Numbered from the stretch's first letter, positions 49,651 to 58,095 are shown. The stretch is 64,000 bases of DNA from Pelomonas candidula (GCF_043555985.1 NZ_JBIGIC010000002.1:124001-188000), one strand, 5' to 3'. Made by a program: numbers and translations. Notes: generated by a model from the sequence alone, not told the origin.

Positions 49651-50211
49651 ATGCAGTTCCCCCTGATCCGCCACAGCGCCGCTGCGCTGATCCTCTGCGC
49701 CGCCCTCCCCGCCCTGGCCCAGACGCCCGCGGCCAAGCCGGCCGCCAAGCACGTCGCCGCCAAGCACGCGCCCGCGAAGAAGGCGCCGCCCCCGCCGGCC
49801 GAGCCCGTGCTGACCGAGGCCGACGAGGCCCAGCTCGCCGCGTCCGAGCGCACCTACCTCGGCGACTACGCGTGCGAGTTCAAGCAGACCGTGCGCATCG
49901 AAAAGCACCCCAAGGTGCCCGGCTACGTCACCATCGACTGGCAGAAGATGCACCTGACGATGAAGCCCGTGCTGTCGTCCACTGGTGCGCTGCGCCTGGA
50001 AGACGTCACGGGTCGCACGCTGATGATCCAGATCGCCAACAAGTCCATGCTGCTGGACACCAAGATCGGCCAGCGCCTGCTGGACGACTGCATCCACCCC
50101 GAGCAAGCCCGCCTCATCGCCGAAGCCAAGGCAGCCCGCCTGGCCAATCCCGAGGCCGACGCTGCCGCCACCGCCCGCAACGGCCTGGGCATCACGCCGG
50201 CCGCCAAGTAA
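49651..50211 (+). CDS. Conserved exported hypothetical protein
   Basis: 186 residues. A signal peptide (1-23, ending ALAQ) is followed by a Lys/Ala/Pro-rich linker (about 25-52, 'AAKHVAAKHAPAKKAPPPPAEP') and a compact domain with two cysteines ('LGDYACEFKQTVRIEKHPKVPGYVTIDWQKMHLTMKPV', 'LLDDCIHPEQARL'). The linker resembles a peptidoglycan or DNA-contacting basic tail. Similar proteins are widespread in Burkholderiales without a known role. The upstream gap 49529-49650 shows no gene. Confidence 0.7.
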   Translation: MQFPLIRHSAAALILCAALPALAQTPAAKPAAKHVAAKHAPAKKAPPPPAEPVLTEADEAQLAASERTYLGDYACEFKQTVRIEKHPKVPGYVTIDWQKMHLTMKPVLSSTGALRLEDVTGRTLMIQIANKSMLLDTKIGQRLLDDCIHPEQARLIAEAKAARLANPEADAAATARNGLGITPAAK

Positions 50212-50257
50212 GTCATCTGGCAAGCCATCGGTGCATCGGGCGCCTTGAAGCCCGCCC

Positions 50258-50302
50258 CTCAGGTATGTAGAATGAATGCATACTTTCTGATGCATACCTG
50301 AG
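50258..50302. promoter_or_regulatory. Operator of the VapBC-type toxin-antitoxin operon
   Basis: CTCAGGTATG (50258-50267) and CATACCTGAG (50293-50302) form a perfect 10-bp inverted pair. Two direct copies of ATGCATAC lie between and in the right arm. Placed 37 bp before the antitoxin start, it fits binding by an AbrB-type antitoxin or antitoxin-toxin complex. Confidence 0.7.
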
Positions 50303-50338
50303 CTGCCGCCTCCACGGCACTCAGCCGCTGGAGGCGCC

Positions 50339-50602
50339 ATGGAAGCCACCGTTGCCGAACGCGGGCAGATCACGCTGCCCAAAGCCGTCCGAGACGCCCT
50401 CGGCCTGACCAAGGGCACCACGCTCAAGGTCGAGCTGGACGGTGGCCGCATCATCCTGCGCAAGGACGTGGGCGACGCCCTGTCCAAGATGCGCGGCCGC
50501 ATCAAGTTGCCCGAAGGCACCACGACCGACGACGTCATGCGCGAGCTGCGTGGCCGCGCACCTGGCGACCCCTACCCGCCGCCATCCGACGAGACCGCAT
50601 GA
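50339..50602 (+). CDS. vapB: AbrB/MazE-type antitoxin (VapB)
   Basis: 87 residues. The N-terminal swapped-hairpin DNA-binding domain reads 'ATVAERGQITLPKAVRDALGLTKGTTLKVELDGGRIIL', and the C-terminal part 'KMRGRIKLPEGTTTDDVMRELRGR' would wrap the toxin. It neutralises the PIN toxin encoded next and represses the pair through the inverted repeat upstream. The stop overlaps the toxin start by 4 nt. Confidence 0.92.
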   Translation: MEATVAERGQITLPKAVRDALGLTKGTTLKVELDGGRIILRKDVGDALSKMRGRIKLPEGTTTDDVMRELRGRAPGDPYPPPSDETA

Positions 50603-51009
50603 TCGCGGTCGACACGTCCATCCTCGTCGACTACATCGGCGACGGCCCGTCCGCGGACGAGGCCGAGCAGTTGCTGCGCAATGCGCTGTCCACGGGCCCG
50701 GTCGTTGCCTGCGACGTGGTCGTCAGCGAGGTCGTGGCCGGGCTCGGCCACAGCGACATCGTGCTGGAGACGCTGGAGGCCATCGGCATCGGCTTCTCCC
50801 CGCTGGAAATCCGCTCGGCGCTGCGCGCGGGCGAGATGCAGCGTCGCTACCGGCAGCGCCTGCCCGCCAACGCCGGTGCCAAGCGCACCGTCCCCGACTT
50901 CCTCATCGGCGCCCACGCCCTGCTGCAATGCCAGGGCCTGATCACCCGCGACGCCGGTTTCTTCCGTGATTACTTCAAGGGCCTGCGCGTCATCGCGCCC
51001 AAGGCCTGA
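50599..51009 (+). CDS. vapC: PIN-domain ribonuclease toxin (VapC)
   Basis: 136 residues. The acidic metal-binding residues of PIN domains are present: Asp in 'MIAVDTSILVDYIG', Glu in 'VVVSEVVAGL', Asp in 'TVPDFLIGAHALL' and Asp in 'LITRDAGFFRDYF'. PIN toxins cut specific RNAs when freed from the antitoxin. It sits immediately before acnB (32 nt), an odd place for a toxin-antitoxin pair and probably the result of insertion near this housekeeping gene. Confidence 0.92.
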   Translation: MIAVDTSILVDYIGDGPSADEAEQLLRNALSTGPVVACDVVVSEVVAGLGHSDIVLETLEAIGIGFSPLEIRSALRAGEMQRRYRQRLPANAGAKRTVPDFLIGAHALLQCQGLITRDAGFFRDYFKGLRVIAPKA

Positions 51010-51041
51010 TTTCTTTCGTCCCCCCGTCTCAGGAGTCCCCC

Positions 51042-53639
51042 ATGCTCACCGCCTACCGCCAACACGCCGCCGAACGCGCTGCCCTCGGCATCCCGCCCCT
51101 GCCCCTCGACGCCAAGCAGGTGGCCGAGCTGATCGAGCTGATCAAGAACCCGCCGGCCGGTGAGGACGCCTTCCTGCTGGACCTGCTGACCCACCGCGTG
51201 CCCCCGGGCGTGGACGACGCCGCCAAGGTCAAGGCCAGCTTCCTGGCCGCCGTCGCACACGGCGACATCCAGGTCGGCCTGATCTCCAAGGCCAAGGCCA
51301 CCGAGCTGCTGGGCACCATGGTGGGCGGCTACAACGTGCATCCGCTGATCGAGCTGCTGGATGACGCCGAAGTCGCCAGCGTGGCCGCCGCCGCGCTGAA
51401 GAAGACGCTGCTGATGTTCGACTACTTCAACGACGTCGCCACCAAGGCCAAGGCCGGCAACGCACACGCCAAGGCCGTGATGCAGAGCTGGGCCGACGCT
51501 GAGTGGTTCACGAGCCGCCCCGAGGTCGAGAAGAAGATCACGGTCACCGTCTTCAAGGTGCCTGGCGAGACCAACACCGACGACCTGTCGCCCGCTCCCG
51601 ACGCGTGGAGCCGTCCGGACATCCCGCTGCACTACCTGGCGATGCTGAAGAACACGCGCTCCGACGCGGCCTTCAAGCCCGAGGAAGACGGCAAGCGCGG
51701 CCCGATGCAGTTCATCGAGGACCTGAAGAAGAAGGGTCATCTGGTGGCCTATGTCGGCGATGTCGTCGGCACCGGCTCCTCGCGCAAATCCGCCACCAAC
51801 AGCGTCATCTGGGCCACGGGCCAGGACATCCCCTTCGTGCCGAACAAGCGCTTCGGCGGCGTGACGCTGGGCGGCAAGATCGCCCCCATCTTCTTCAACA
51901 CGCAGGAAGACTCCGGCTCGCTGCCGATCGAAGTCGACGTGTCCAAGCTGGAGATGGGCGACGTCATCGACGTGCTGCCCTACGACGGCAAGCTGGTGAA
52001 GAACGGCAAGACCGTCGCCGAGTTCAAGCTTAAGAGCGACGTGCTGTTCGACGAAGTGCGCGCCGGCGGTCGCATCAACCTCATCATCGGCCGCTCGCTG
52101 ACCGCCAAGGCACGTGAGTTCCTGGGCCTGCCCGCCTCCACGCAGTTCCGCCTGCCGCAGGCACCGGCCGAGTCCAAGGCCGGCTTCACGCTGGCCCAGA
52201 AGATGGTGGGCCGCGCCGTCGGCCTGCCGGAAGGCCATGGCGTGCGCCCGGGCACCTACTGCGAGCCCAAGATGACCACCGTCGGCTCGCAGGACACGAC
52301 CGGCCCGATGACCCGCGACGAGCTGAAGGACCTGGCCTGCCTGGGCTTCTCGGCCGACCTGGTCATGCAGTCCTTCTGCCACACGGCGGCCTATCCGAAG
52401 CCCGTGGACGTGAAGACCCACCGCGAGCTGCCCGCCTTCATCAGCAACCGCGGCGGCGTGGCCCTGCGCCCGGGTGACGGCGTCATCCACAGCTGGCTGA
52501 ACCGCCTGCTGCTGCCCGACACGGTCGGCACCGGCGGCGACTCGCACACCCGCTTCCCCATCGGCATCTCCTTCCCGGCCGGCTCCGGCCTGGTCGCCTT
52601 CGGCGCCGCCACCGGCGTGATGCCGCTGGACATGCCCGAGTCCGTGCTCGTCCGCTTCAAGGGCGAAATGCAGCCCGGCGTGACGCTGCGCGACCTCGTG
52701 CACGCCATTCCGCTGTACGCCATCAAGGCAGGCCTGTTGACTGTTGCCAAGGCCGGCAAGAAGAACGTGTTCTCGGGCCGCATCCTCGAGATCGAAGGCT
52801 TGCCTGACCTGAAGGTCGAACAGGCCTTCGAGCTGAGCGACGCCTCCGCCGAGCGCTCGGCCGCCGGCTGCACGATCAAGCTCAACCCCGAGCCGATCAA
52901 GGAATACCTCACCAGCAACGTCGTGCTGATGAAGAACATGATCGCCGACGGCTACGCCGACGCGAAGACGCTGCAACGCCGCATCGAGAAGGTCGAAGCC
53001 TGGCTCGCCAAGCCCGAGCTGCTGGAAGCCGACAAGGACGCCGAGTACGCGGCCGTCATCGAGATCGATCTGGCCGACATCAAGGAGCCCATCCTCTGCT
53101 GCCCCAACGATCCGGACGACGCCAAGACGCTGTCCGACGTGGCCGGCACCAAGATCGACGAGGCCTTCATCGGCTCGTGCATGACCAACATCGGCCACTT
53201 CCGCGCCGCGGCCAAGCTGCTGGGCGGCCAGCGCGACATCCCGGTCAAGCTGTGGGTCGCCCCGCCGACCAAGATGGACCAGAGCGAGCTGATCAAGGAA
53301 GGCCATTACGCCGCCTTCGGCACCGCCGGTGCGCGCACCGAAATGCCGGGTTGCAGTCTGTGCATGGGCAACCAGGCGCAGGTGCGTGAAGGTGCGACCG
53401 TCGTGTCCACCTCCACCCGCAACTTCCCCAACCGCCTGGGCAAGAACACCAATGTGTTCCTGGCCTCGGCCGAGCTGGCCGCCATCGCGTCCAAGCTGGG
53501 CAAGATCCCGACGGTGCAGGAGTACCACGAGGCGATGGGCATCATCAACAAGGACACCGCCAGCGTCTACAAGTACCTGAACTTCGACCAGATCGAGGAG
53601 TATGCGGAGACCGCCAAGTCGGCTGCCGCCACCTGCTGA
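51042..53639 (+). CDS. acnB: Aconitate hydratase B
   Basis: 865 residues, the full AcnB length. It isomerises citrate to isocitrate with a [4Fe-4S] cluster. The AcnB-specific HEAT-like N-domain ('LTAYRQHAAERAALGIPPLPLDAKQVAELIELIKNPP') comes first, then the swivel domain with 'GTGSSRKSATNSVIWATG', and the cluster cysteines in 'FIGSCMTNIGHF' and 'MPGCSLCMGNQAQ'. Preceded by AGGAG and followed by a terminator at 53659. Confidence 0.98.
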   Translation: MLTAYRQHAAERAALGIPPLPLDAKQVAELIELIKNPPAGEDAFLLDLLTHRVPPGVDDAAKVKASFLAAVAHGDIQVGLISKAKATELLGTMVGGYNVHPLIELLDDAEVASVAAAALKKTLLMFDYFNDVATKAKAGNAHAKAVMQSWADAEWFTSRPEVEKKITVTVFKVPGETNTDDLSPAPDAWSRPDIPLHYLAMLKNTRSDAAFKPEEDGKRGPMQFIEDLKKKGHLVAYVGDVVGTGSSRKSATNSVIWATGQDIPFVPNKRFGGVTLGGKIAPIFFNTQEDSGSLPIEVDVSKLEMGDVIDVLPYDGKLVKNGKTVAEFKLKSDVLFDEVRAGGRINLIIGRSLTAKAREFLGLPASTQFRLPQAPAESKAGFTLAQKMVGRAVGLPEGHGVRPGTYCEPKMTTVGSQDTTGPMTRDELKDLACLGFSADLVMQSFCHTAAYPKPVDVKTHRELPAFISNRGGVALRPGDGVIHSWLNRLLLPDTVGTGGDSHTRFPIGISFPAGSGLVAFGAATGVMPLDMPESVLVRFKGEMQPGVTLRDLVHAIPLYAIKAGLLTVAKAGKKNVFSGRILEIEGLPDLKVEQAFELSDASAERSAAGCTIKLNPEPIKEYLTSNVVLMKNMIADGYADAKTLQRRIEKVEAWLAKPELLEADKDAEYAAVIEIDLADIKEPILCCPNDPDDAKTLSDVAGTKIDEAFIGSCMTNIGHFRAAAKLLGGQRDIPVKLWVAPPTKMDQSELIKEGHYAAFGTAGARTEMPGCSLCMGNQAQVREGATVVSTSTRNFPNRLGKNTNVFLASAELAAIASKLGKIPTVQEYHEAMGIINKDTASVYKYLNFDQIEEYAETAKSAAATC

Positions 53640-53658
53640 CGGCTGCCCGCGTCACGAC

Positions 53659-53685
53659 GGCCCGCCCCTGGCGGGCCTCTTTTTT
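53659..53685 (+). terminator. Rho-independent terminator of acnB
   Basis: GGCCCGCC-CCT-GGCGGGCC (53659-53677) followed by CTCTTTTTT. It starts 19 nt after the acnB stop. Confidence 0.9.
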
Positions 53686-53691
53686 GGCGCG

Positions 53692-53955
53692 CAGGACAGC
53701 ATCGAACTGGCACGCAGCACCGGCGCCGTGATGGGCGAGATCGTCCGCGTGTCGGCCATGGCCGGGCAGATCAGCCTGAGCTCCCGCGAGCAGGACCGCG
53801 GCATCGTCGCGATCCACCAGTCCATGGGCCAGCTCGACGACATGACCCAGCGCAACGCCTCGCTGGCCGAGGAAAGCACGGCGACAGCCGAGAGCCTGCG
53901 CCTGCAGGCCGAACAGCTGACCCGCGCCGTCGCCAGCTTCCGGCTGGAGGCCTGA
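53692..53955 (+). pseudogene. Remnant of a methyl-accepting chemotaxis protein (3' end only)
   Basis: The frame reads 'DSIELARSTGAVMGEIV', 'AMAGQISLSSREQDRGIVAIHQSMGQLDDMTQRNASLAEESTA' and 'AESLRLQAEQLTRAVASFRL' up to the stop at 53955. This is the C-terminal half of the signalling coiled coil of proteobacterial chemoreceptors, with the usual ending. Start codon, sensor domain, membrane segments and the hairpin tip are all missing; upstream is the acnB terminator. It is therefore a gene fragment, not a functional receptor. Confidence 0.8.
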
Positions 53956-54008
53956 CGCGACTCGCGAATCTCGATGGTGACGCGGCCGACGGGCGGCTGT
54001 TGAACGGG

Positions 54009-55100
54009 TCAGCGCAGGCGCTCGGCCAACTCGTCGTGGCCACGGTCCCGCGCATGGTCGGCGGCCGTCCATCCCTGCGCATCACGATCCGTCAGCCGAG
54101 CGCCCGAAGCGAGCAGCACGTCCACCACTTCCCGTGCACCGGCGCGCGCTGCGAGCATCAGCATCGTGCGGCCCAGCGCGTCCCGCTGGTGGACCGACGC
54201 TCCCGCCCGCAAGGCTGCCCGCACCGCCTCCGGGTCCGGCTGCAGGACGGCCTTCAGCAGCGCGGCGTCGGCGGCCGAAGGCACTCTGACAGCCCGAAGC
54301 TCGCCAGCGCCTGAAGCCGCCAAGCTGCTGACCACTGACGACGCCTTCGCACGCACGCCACTGACCTCGACGCGCGCCAGCACGTCGGCGTCGTTGGAGG
54401 CCGACGGCGGGATCGCCCCAGCCAGCACCGGGGGGGCAGGCAAAGCTGCCGCCACCGGCGCAGCCGGAGGTGTCGGTTTGGCAGGTGCCGGTGCCGGTGC
54501 TGGCGGCGGGGGCGCAGCCGCGATGACCGCCGCGGGCGGCGGAATCGCCACCGGGGCCGCTTCGCTTTCGCGTGCTGGAGAAGGCGAAGGCGGTGAAGCG
54601 TCCGCCACCACCACAGGCTCCATGGCGCGCAGCTTCGGTGGCACGGCCTTGTCGGCAACGGGCGACGGCGCAGCAGCCACCACCAAGGGCTCCCGGGCGC
54701 GCATCCTCGGCGGCACGGCCTTGCCTGCAACAGGCGGTGGCGTCCTGGCGGGCGCAGCTTCCGCCCCCCGGTCCGCCTCGGCCACGACGGCTGCGGTCGA
54801 AGCGGCCGGGCTGGCCGCCAGGCGCGGGCCAGCGTCCGGCTTCGACTCGTGCGGCGGCCCCTTCAAGGCCAGCACGACCGCCAGCAGCAGCCCCATCGCG
54901 AGCAAGCTCAGCGCGTAAGGCGACCAACGCCAGGCCAACTGGCCCGGGGCCACCGGCACGGGTGCAGCAACCTCGGGCCGCGGCAAGGCCGCCATCAAGC
55001 GTGCGCGGCGCTGCTTGCGACCTGCCTCGTCGGCGAGCAAGGCGTCGCGGTACGCGGCCTCGGTCGCGTCGTGCGGGCGGGTGGGGTCGAACTCAGCCAT
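54009..55100 (-). CDS. Membrane-anchored ankyrin-repeat protein, possible partner of the ECF sigma factor
   Basis: 363 residues. A short cytoplasmic N-terminus (1-55, rich in Arg) precedes one membrane segment (about 58-79, 'WSPYALSLLAMGLLLAVVLAL'). A long Pro/Ala-rich linker follows, with an internal repeat ('KAVPPRMRAREPLVVAAAPS' and 'KAVPPKLRAMEPVVVADASP'). Two to three ankyrin repeats close the protein ('DALGRTMLMLAARAGAREVVDVLLASGARLTDRDAQGWTAADHARDRGHDELAERL'), presumably periplasmic. The start overlaps the sigma-factor gene by 8 nt, the arrangement of an anti-sigma gene. No zinc-binding anti-sigma motif is seen, so the role is inferred from context. Confidence 0.75.
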   Translation of the reverse strand: MAEFDPTRPHDATEAAYRDALLADEAGRKQRRARLMAALPRPEVAAPVPVAPGQLAWRWSPYALSLLAMGLLLAVVLALKGPPHESKPDAGPRLAASPAASTAAVVAEADRGAEAAPARTPPPVAGKAVPPRMRAREPLVVAAAPSPVADKAVPPKLRAMEPVVVADASPPSPSPARESEAAPVAIPPPAAVIAAAPPPPAPAPAPAKPTPPAAPVAAALPAPPVLAGAIPPSASNDADVLARVEVSGVRAKASSVVSSLAASGAGELRAVRVPSAADAALLKAVLQPDPEAVRAALRAGASVHQRDALGRTMLMLAARAGAREVVDVLLASGARLTDRDAQGWTAADHARDRGHDELAERLR

Positions 55101-55662
55101 CGCGCCACTCGCTCAATCGGTGCCGCAATGACTCGCGCGCATAGCGCAGCCGTGTCTTGGCGGTTTCGGGGTGGGCCTGCGTCACGTCGGCAATCTCGGC
55201 CAGGCTCAGTTCGACCACGGTGAAGAGCAGGAAGGCCTCGCGCTGCTCGACCGACAAGGCCAGCAGTTCGCGCTCCACCGCCAGCACGAGACGCTTCTCG
55301 GCCAGTGCCTGCTCGGGCGCGGCCACGCACGAGGCCAGGCCGTCCGGATCGGCGTCGTCGTCCCCCACCGGCCGCGACTGGCGCGCCCGCAGATGGTCCA
55401 GCACCTGGTTGCGCATCACGGTGTAGAGCCAGGTCGAGAACCTCGCCTTGCCCGGCGCGAAGCTGGCGGCCTTGGCCGCCACGGCGAGCCAGCCTTCCTG
55501 GTGCAGGTCTTCCACCGTCGCACGGTCCGTCGGGTGCAGCATCTGCCGCACGAAGGCGAAGGTCTTGCGGTCGTGGCGGCGGTAGAGGCGGTCGAACGCA
55601 CCCATGTCGCCACGTAGATAGCTGGCGATAAGGTCTTCATCGTTCGGTTCGCTGACGGCCAT
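55093..55662 (-). CDS. ECF-type RNA polymerase sigma factor
   Basis: 189 residues. Region 2 reads 'DLIASYLRGDMGAFDRLYRRHDRKTFAFVRQML' and 'ARFSTWLYTVMRNQVLDHLR'. Region 4 reads 'LALSVEQREAFLLFTVVELSLAEIADVTQAHPETAKTRLRYARESLRHRL', with the helix-turn-helix. It directs polymerase to a set of stress or envelope genes. The overlapping downstream membrane protein is the likely controller. No self-promoter could be recognised in the 49-nt gap upstream. Confidence 0.93.
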   Translation of the reverse strand: MAVSEPNDEDLIASYLRGDMGAFDRLYRRHDRKTFAFVRQMLHPTDRATVEDLHQEGWLAVAAKAASFAPGKARFSTWLYTVMRNQVLDHLRARQSRPVGDDDADPDGLASCVAAPEQALAEKRLVLAVERELLALSVEQREAFLLFTVVELSLAEIADVTQAHPETAKTRLRYARESLRHRLSEWRDG

Positions 55663-55711
55663 GCGGCGCGGATGCTACGCCGGCCCGATCAGATCAAGCA
55701 CGCAGCGCCCC

Positions 55712-56557
55712 TCACCAGCGCGCCGGCGGGTCTGGCACATAGCGGCCGCCGGGAAAGGCACTCGGCAAGCCGGCCAGGGGCCGCGGCATGATGCCGGCGG
55801 CAATCAGGTTGGCCTGGCTGTCGTACTGGATCTCCAACACCTGCTCGGGCTGGCTCGTGCGACGCTGGAACGTGGTGTGCTGGATGGGCGACCACTCCGA
55901 GGCGCCATGCCCCGTGCCCAGCTTGGCGCGGGCCGAGCGCTCGGCCTCGGCGGGCCCAGCACTTTCACGCACGGCCTGAGCCGCGTCGGCCGTCGCGCCG
56001 TTCAGGCGGCTCGAAGGGCCAGGCGCGGCAGGCAGGTCCGCGACGGGCGGCGCCACCCGGCTCTCGTAAACCGCAGGCGGCGTCTCACGAAACACGGCCG
56101 CGCCGATCACGCCCACGTTGGCCGGCCGCCCGGTGCGTGCGGCATAGGAATCCCCCAGCGACGTGAACTCGAACGCCGCGATGCGCTCGTCGCTCTTGCG
56201 CCAGCCGGTGATGTCGCTGCTCTCGCCGGGGCTCAGCACATAGCCGGACTGAGCCCAGTTCGCCGTGTCGCCGGTGATCGCGTTGACGCCATCCACCGAC
56301 AACACCACCAGCAAACGCTCACGGCTGTTGTTGCTGAGCCGCACGGCGTAACGCGAGCCTGGCAGGCCGGGGCTGAAACGGTGCCCGCGGCTGGCGTACT
56401 GGCTGATGACGGCACCGCTGTCGCGGTCGATCAGCTGCATGTCCAGCAGGGCCCGCTGCGGCGACGCGGCGCAGCCCGCGTGCACGGCGGCCAGGCTGGC
56501 GAACGCCGCAAGCTGAAGCAACGCGGTGCGGCGACGTGGAAGGCGCGGTGAACTCAT
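55712..56557 (-). CDS. Exported hypothetical protein, possibly a lipoprotein
   Basis: 281 residues from ATG 56557; the longer open frame upstream is antisense to the DJ-1 gene. The Arg-rich signal 'RLPRRRTALLQLAAFASLAAVHAGCAAS' ends in an imperfect lipobox before Cys 28. The mature part has a beta-rich domain ('DMQLIDRDSGAVISQYASRGHRFSPGLPGSRYAVRLSNNSRERLLVVLSVDGVNAITG') that resembles a surface or envelope beta-sandwich, then a region with 'YDSQANLIAAGIMPRP'. No family name can be given. It lies upstream of the ECF pair on the same strand and could be one of its targets. Confidence 0.65.
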   Translation of the reverse strand: MSSPRLPRRRTALLQLAAFASLAAVHAGCAASPQRALLDMQLIDRDSGAVISQYASRGHRFSPGLPGSRYAVRLSNNSRERLLVVLSVDGVNAITGDTANWAQSGYVLSPGESSDITGWRKSDERIAAFEFTSLGDSYAARTGRPANVGVIGAAVFRETPPAVYESRVAPPVADLPAAPGPSSRLNGATADAAQAVRESAGPAEAERSARAKLGTGHGASEWSPIQHTTFQRRTSQPEQVLEIQYDSQANLIAAGIMPRPLAGLPSAFPGGRYVPDPPARW

Positions 56558-56707
56558 GGCGAGTCCTTCGCAGAAGTAGGGACGTCTGCTTGTACGCAGC
56601 CGCGCGCAAAACGGGGTGAAACGCCAGCCCCCCCACGAACAACCGGCTGTTACCCACCCTCCCCGTGCCCTTCCCAGAATCGAGCCTCCACTCACAAGGA
56701 GACAAGC

Positions 56708-57286
56708 ATGGGCAAGAAGCTGTTGCTGCTGGCGGGCGACTACGTCGAAGACTACGAAATCATGGTGCCCTTCCAGGCCTTGCTGGCCGTCGGGCATCAG
56801 GTCGATGCCGTCTGCCCCGGCAAGCAGGCCGGCGACTTCGTGCTGACCGCCATCCACGACTTCGAGGGCGCTCAGACCTACTCCGAGAAGCCGGGCCACC
56901 GCTTCACGCTGAACGCCAGCTTCGACGCCGTGCAGCCCGCCGACTACGACGGCATCGTCATCCCCGGTGGCCGCGCGCCCGAATACCTGCGCACCGTGGC
57001 CGGCGTGCTGCCGCTGGTGCAGCACTTCGCCAAGGCCGGCAAGCCGATTGCCGCGATCTGCCACGGTGCGCAGCTGCTGGCGGCGGCCGGCGTCATCCGC
57101 GGCCGGAAGGTCTCGGCCTACCCGGCCTGCGCGGCCGAGGTGGAACTGGCGGGTGCGAGCTACGCCAGCATCCCGGTGGACCAGGCGGTCACCGACGGCA
57201 ACCTCGTCACGGCCCCCGCCTGGCCCGCCCACCCAGCCTGGATCGCGCAGTTCCTGGCCGTGCTGGGCACGCGCATCAGCCACTGA
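56708..57286 (+). CDS. DJ-1/PfpI-family protein
   Basis: 192 residues with AAGGAGA before the start. The fold signature is clear: 'KKLLLLAGDYVEDYEIMVPFQALLAVGHQVDAVCPG' with the acidic Glu, 'YDGIVIPGGRAPEYLR', and the nucleophile elbow 'IAAICHGAQLLAAAGVIRGRKVSAYPA' with the active Cys and His. Relatives include glyoxalase III-type and deglycase-like enzymes and stress proteins. Which applies is not visible. Confidence 0.9.
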   Translation: MGKKLLLLAGDYVEDYEIMVPFQALLAVGHQVDAVCPGKQAGDFVLTAIHDFEGAQTYSEKPGHRFTLNASFDAVQPADYDGIVIPGGRAPEYLRTVAGVLPLVQHFAKAGKPIAAICHGAQLLAAAGVIRGRKVSAYPACAAEVELAGASYASIPVDQAVTDGNLVTAPAWPAHPAWIAQFLAVLGTRISH

Positions 57287-57319
57287 CGCCTGTCGCAGAA
57301 TGCGGCCAGGAGGTGAACC

Positions 57320-57697
57320 ATGTGCGAGGTCTTCGTCAGCGCCAACCCCGAGTCCTACGAGTCGCGCACACGCTCGGTGCGTCTGCACGGCGTGATCACC
57401 AGCATCCGGCTGGAAAACCTGCACTGGGAGGTGCTGGAGGAGATCGCAGCGCGTGACGGCATGAGCGTCGTGCAGCTCATCGAAAAGCTGCACGATGAAC
57501 TGGTGCAGGCGCGCGGCGCGGTCGGCAACTTCGCGTCCTTCCTGCGTGTGTCGGCGCTGCGCTACATGGCGCTGCTGGCGCACCAGCGCATCCCCACCGA
57601 CCTGGCGGTACCCATCCGCTCGCTGGACGCGCGCGCCGTGCTGCGCGACTTGCCGGGCAGCTGGGCCCGGCCGCCGGTGCGACTCGAGAGGCCCTGA
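57320..57697 (+). CDS. Ribbon-helix-helix (RHH_4-like) protein
   Basis: 125 residues, preceded by the strong ribosome site AGGAGGTGA. The segment 'RSVRLHGVITSIRLENLHWEVLEEIAARDGMSVVQLIEKLHDELVQARGAVGNFASFLRVSALRYMALL' (about 17-85) is the RHH_4 pattern: a beta strand, then two helices. Such proteins are found alone in many proteobacteria; DNA binding is likely but targets are unknown. Begins 33 nt after the DJ-1 stop, so co-transcription is possible. Confidence 0.85.
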   Translation: MCEVFVSANPESYESRTRSVRLHGVITSIRLENLHWEVLEEIAARDGMSVVQLIEKLHDELVQARGAVGNFASFLRVSALRYMALLAHQRIPTDLAVPIRSLDARAVLRDLPGSWARPPVRLERP

Positions 57698-57712
57698 GCT
57701 CGCTGAAACGAA

Positions 57713-57734
57713 AAAGCGACCCTCAGGCCGCTTT
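57713..57734. terminator. Bidirectional terminator between convergent genes
   Basis: AAAGCGACC (57713-57721) pairs with GGCCGCTTT (57726-57734) with one mismatch around CTCA. A runs precede and T-rich sequence follows, so it can serve the ribbon-helix-helix gene and the flagellar-like gene. Confidence 0.65.
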
Positions 57735-57754
57735 GCGCTTTCGGTGAGGAGGGA

Positions 57755-58027
57755 TCAGGCCTTGATGTCCAGCAGCGCGCCGGTCGTGTTCAGCTGCGTC
57801 TGCAGCACCTTCAGGTTTGCGACGAAGGCATAGGCCGCCGACTGCTGCTCCACGACCTCGTTGGCCGGGTTGATCTCGCGCTCAGGCGTCTTGTCGACGT
57901 TGGTCGGCTCGACGCTGGGACGGTTCTGGTTGCTCGCCGCCAGGTTCGCGATGTTGGCCGCCGACGCGCGCAGCCGCTCGTTCGCGGACGAGATGCCGGA
58001 CAGGGCGGTGGACAGCGGGACGTTCAT
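57755..58027 (-). CDS. Short flagellar basal-body-rod-like protein
   Basis: 90 residues. The N-terminal 'LSTALSGISSANERLRASAANIANLAASNQ' matches the rod/hook N-terminal motif and 'NEVVEQQSAAYAFVANLKVLQTQLNTTGALLDIKA' the C-terminal coiled-coil motif. The middle domain of FlgB/FlgC/FlgG proteins is missing and no other flagellar gene is near. Standalone short forms of this kind occur in several Burkholderiales and may not be part of the flagellum. Confidence 0.8.
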   Translation of the reverse strand: MNVPLSTALSGISSANERLRASAANIANLAASNQNRPSVEPTNVDKTPEREINPANEVVEQQSAAYAFVANLKVLQTQLNTTGALLDIKA

Positions 58028-58095
58028 CGGTATTCAGTTTGGCAGCGCTGATCCGTACATCGGCAACGCTCACCCGAACTTTAGAACAAATGGCG

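Noticed and set aside
53602..53691. Start of the chemoreceptor fragment inside the acnB end
   Set aside because: That stretch is acnB coding sequence and its terminator in another frame; receptor similarity begins only after the terminator.
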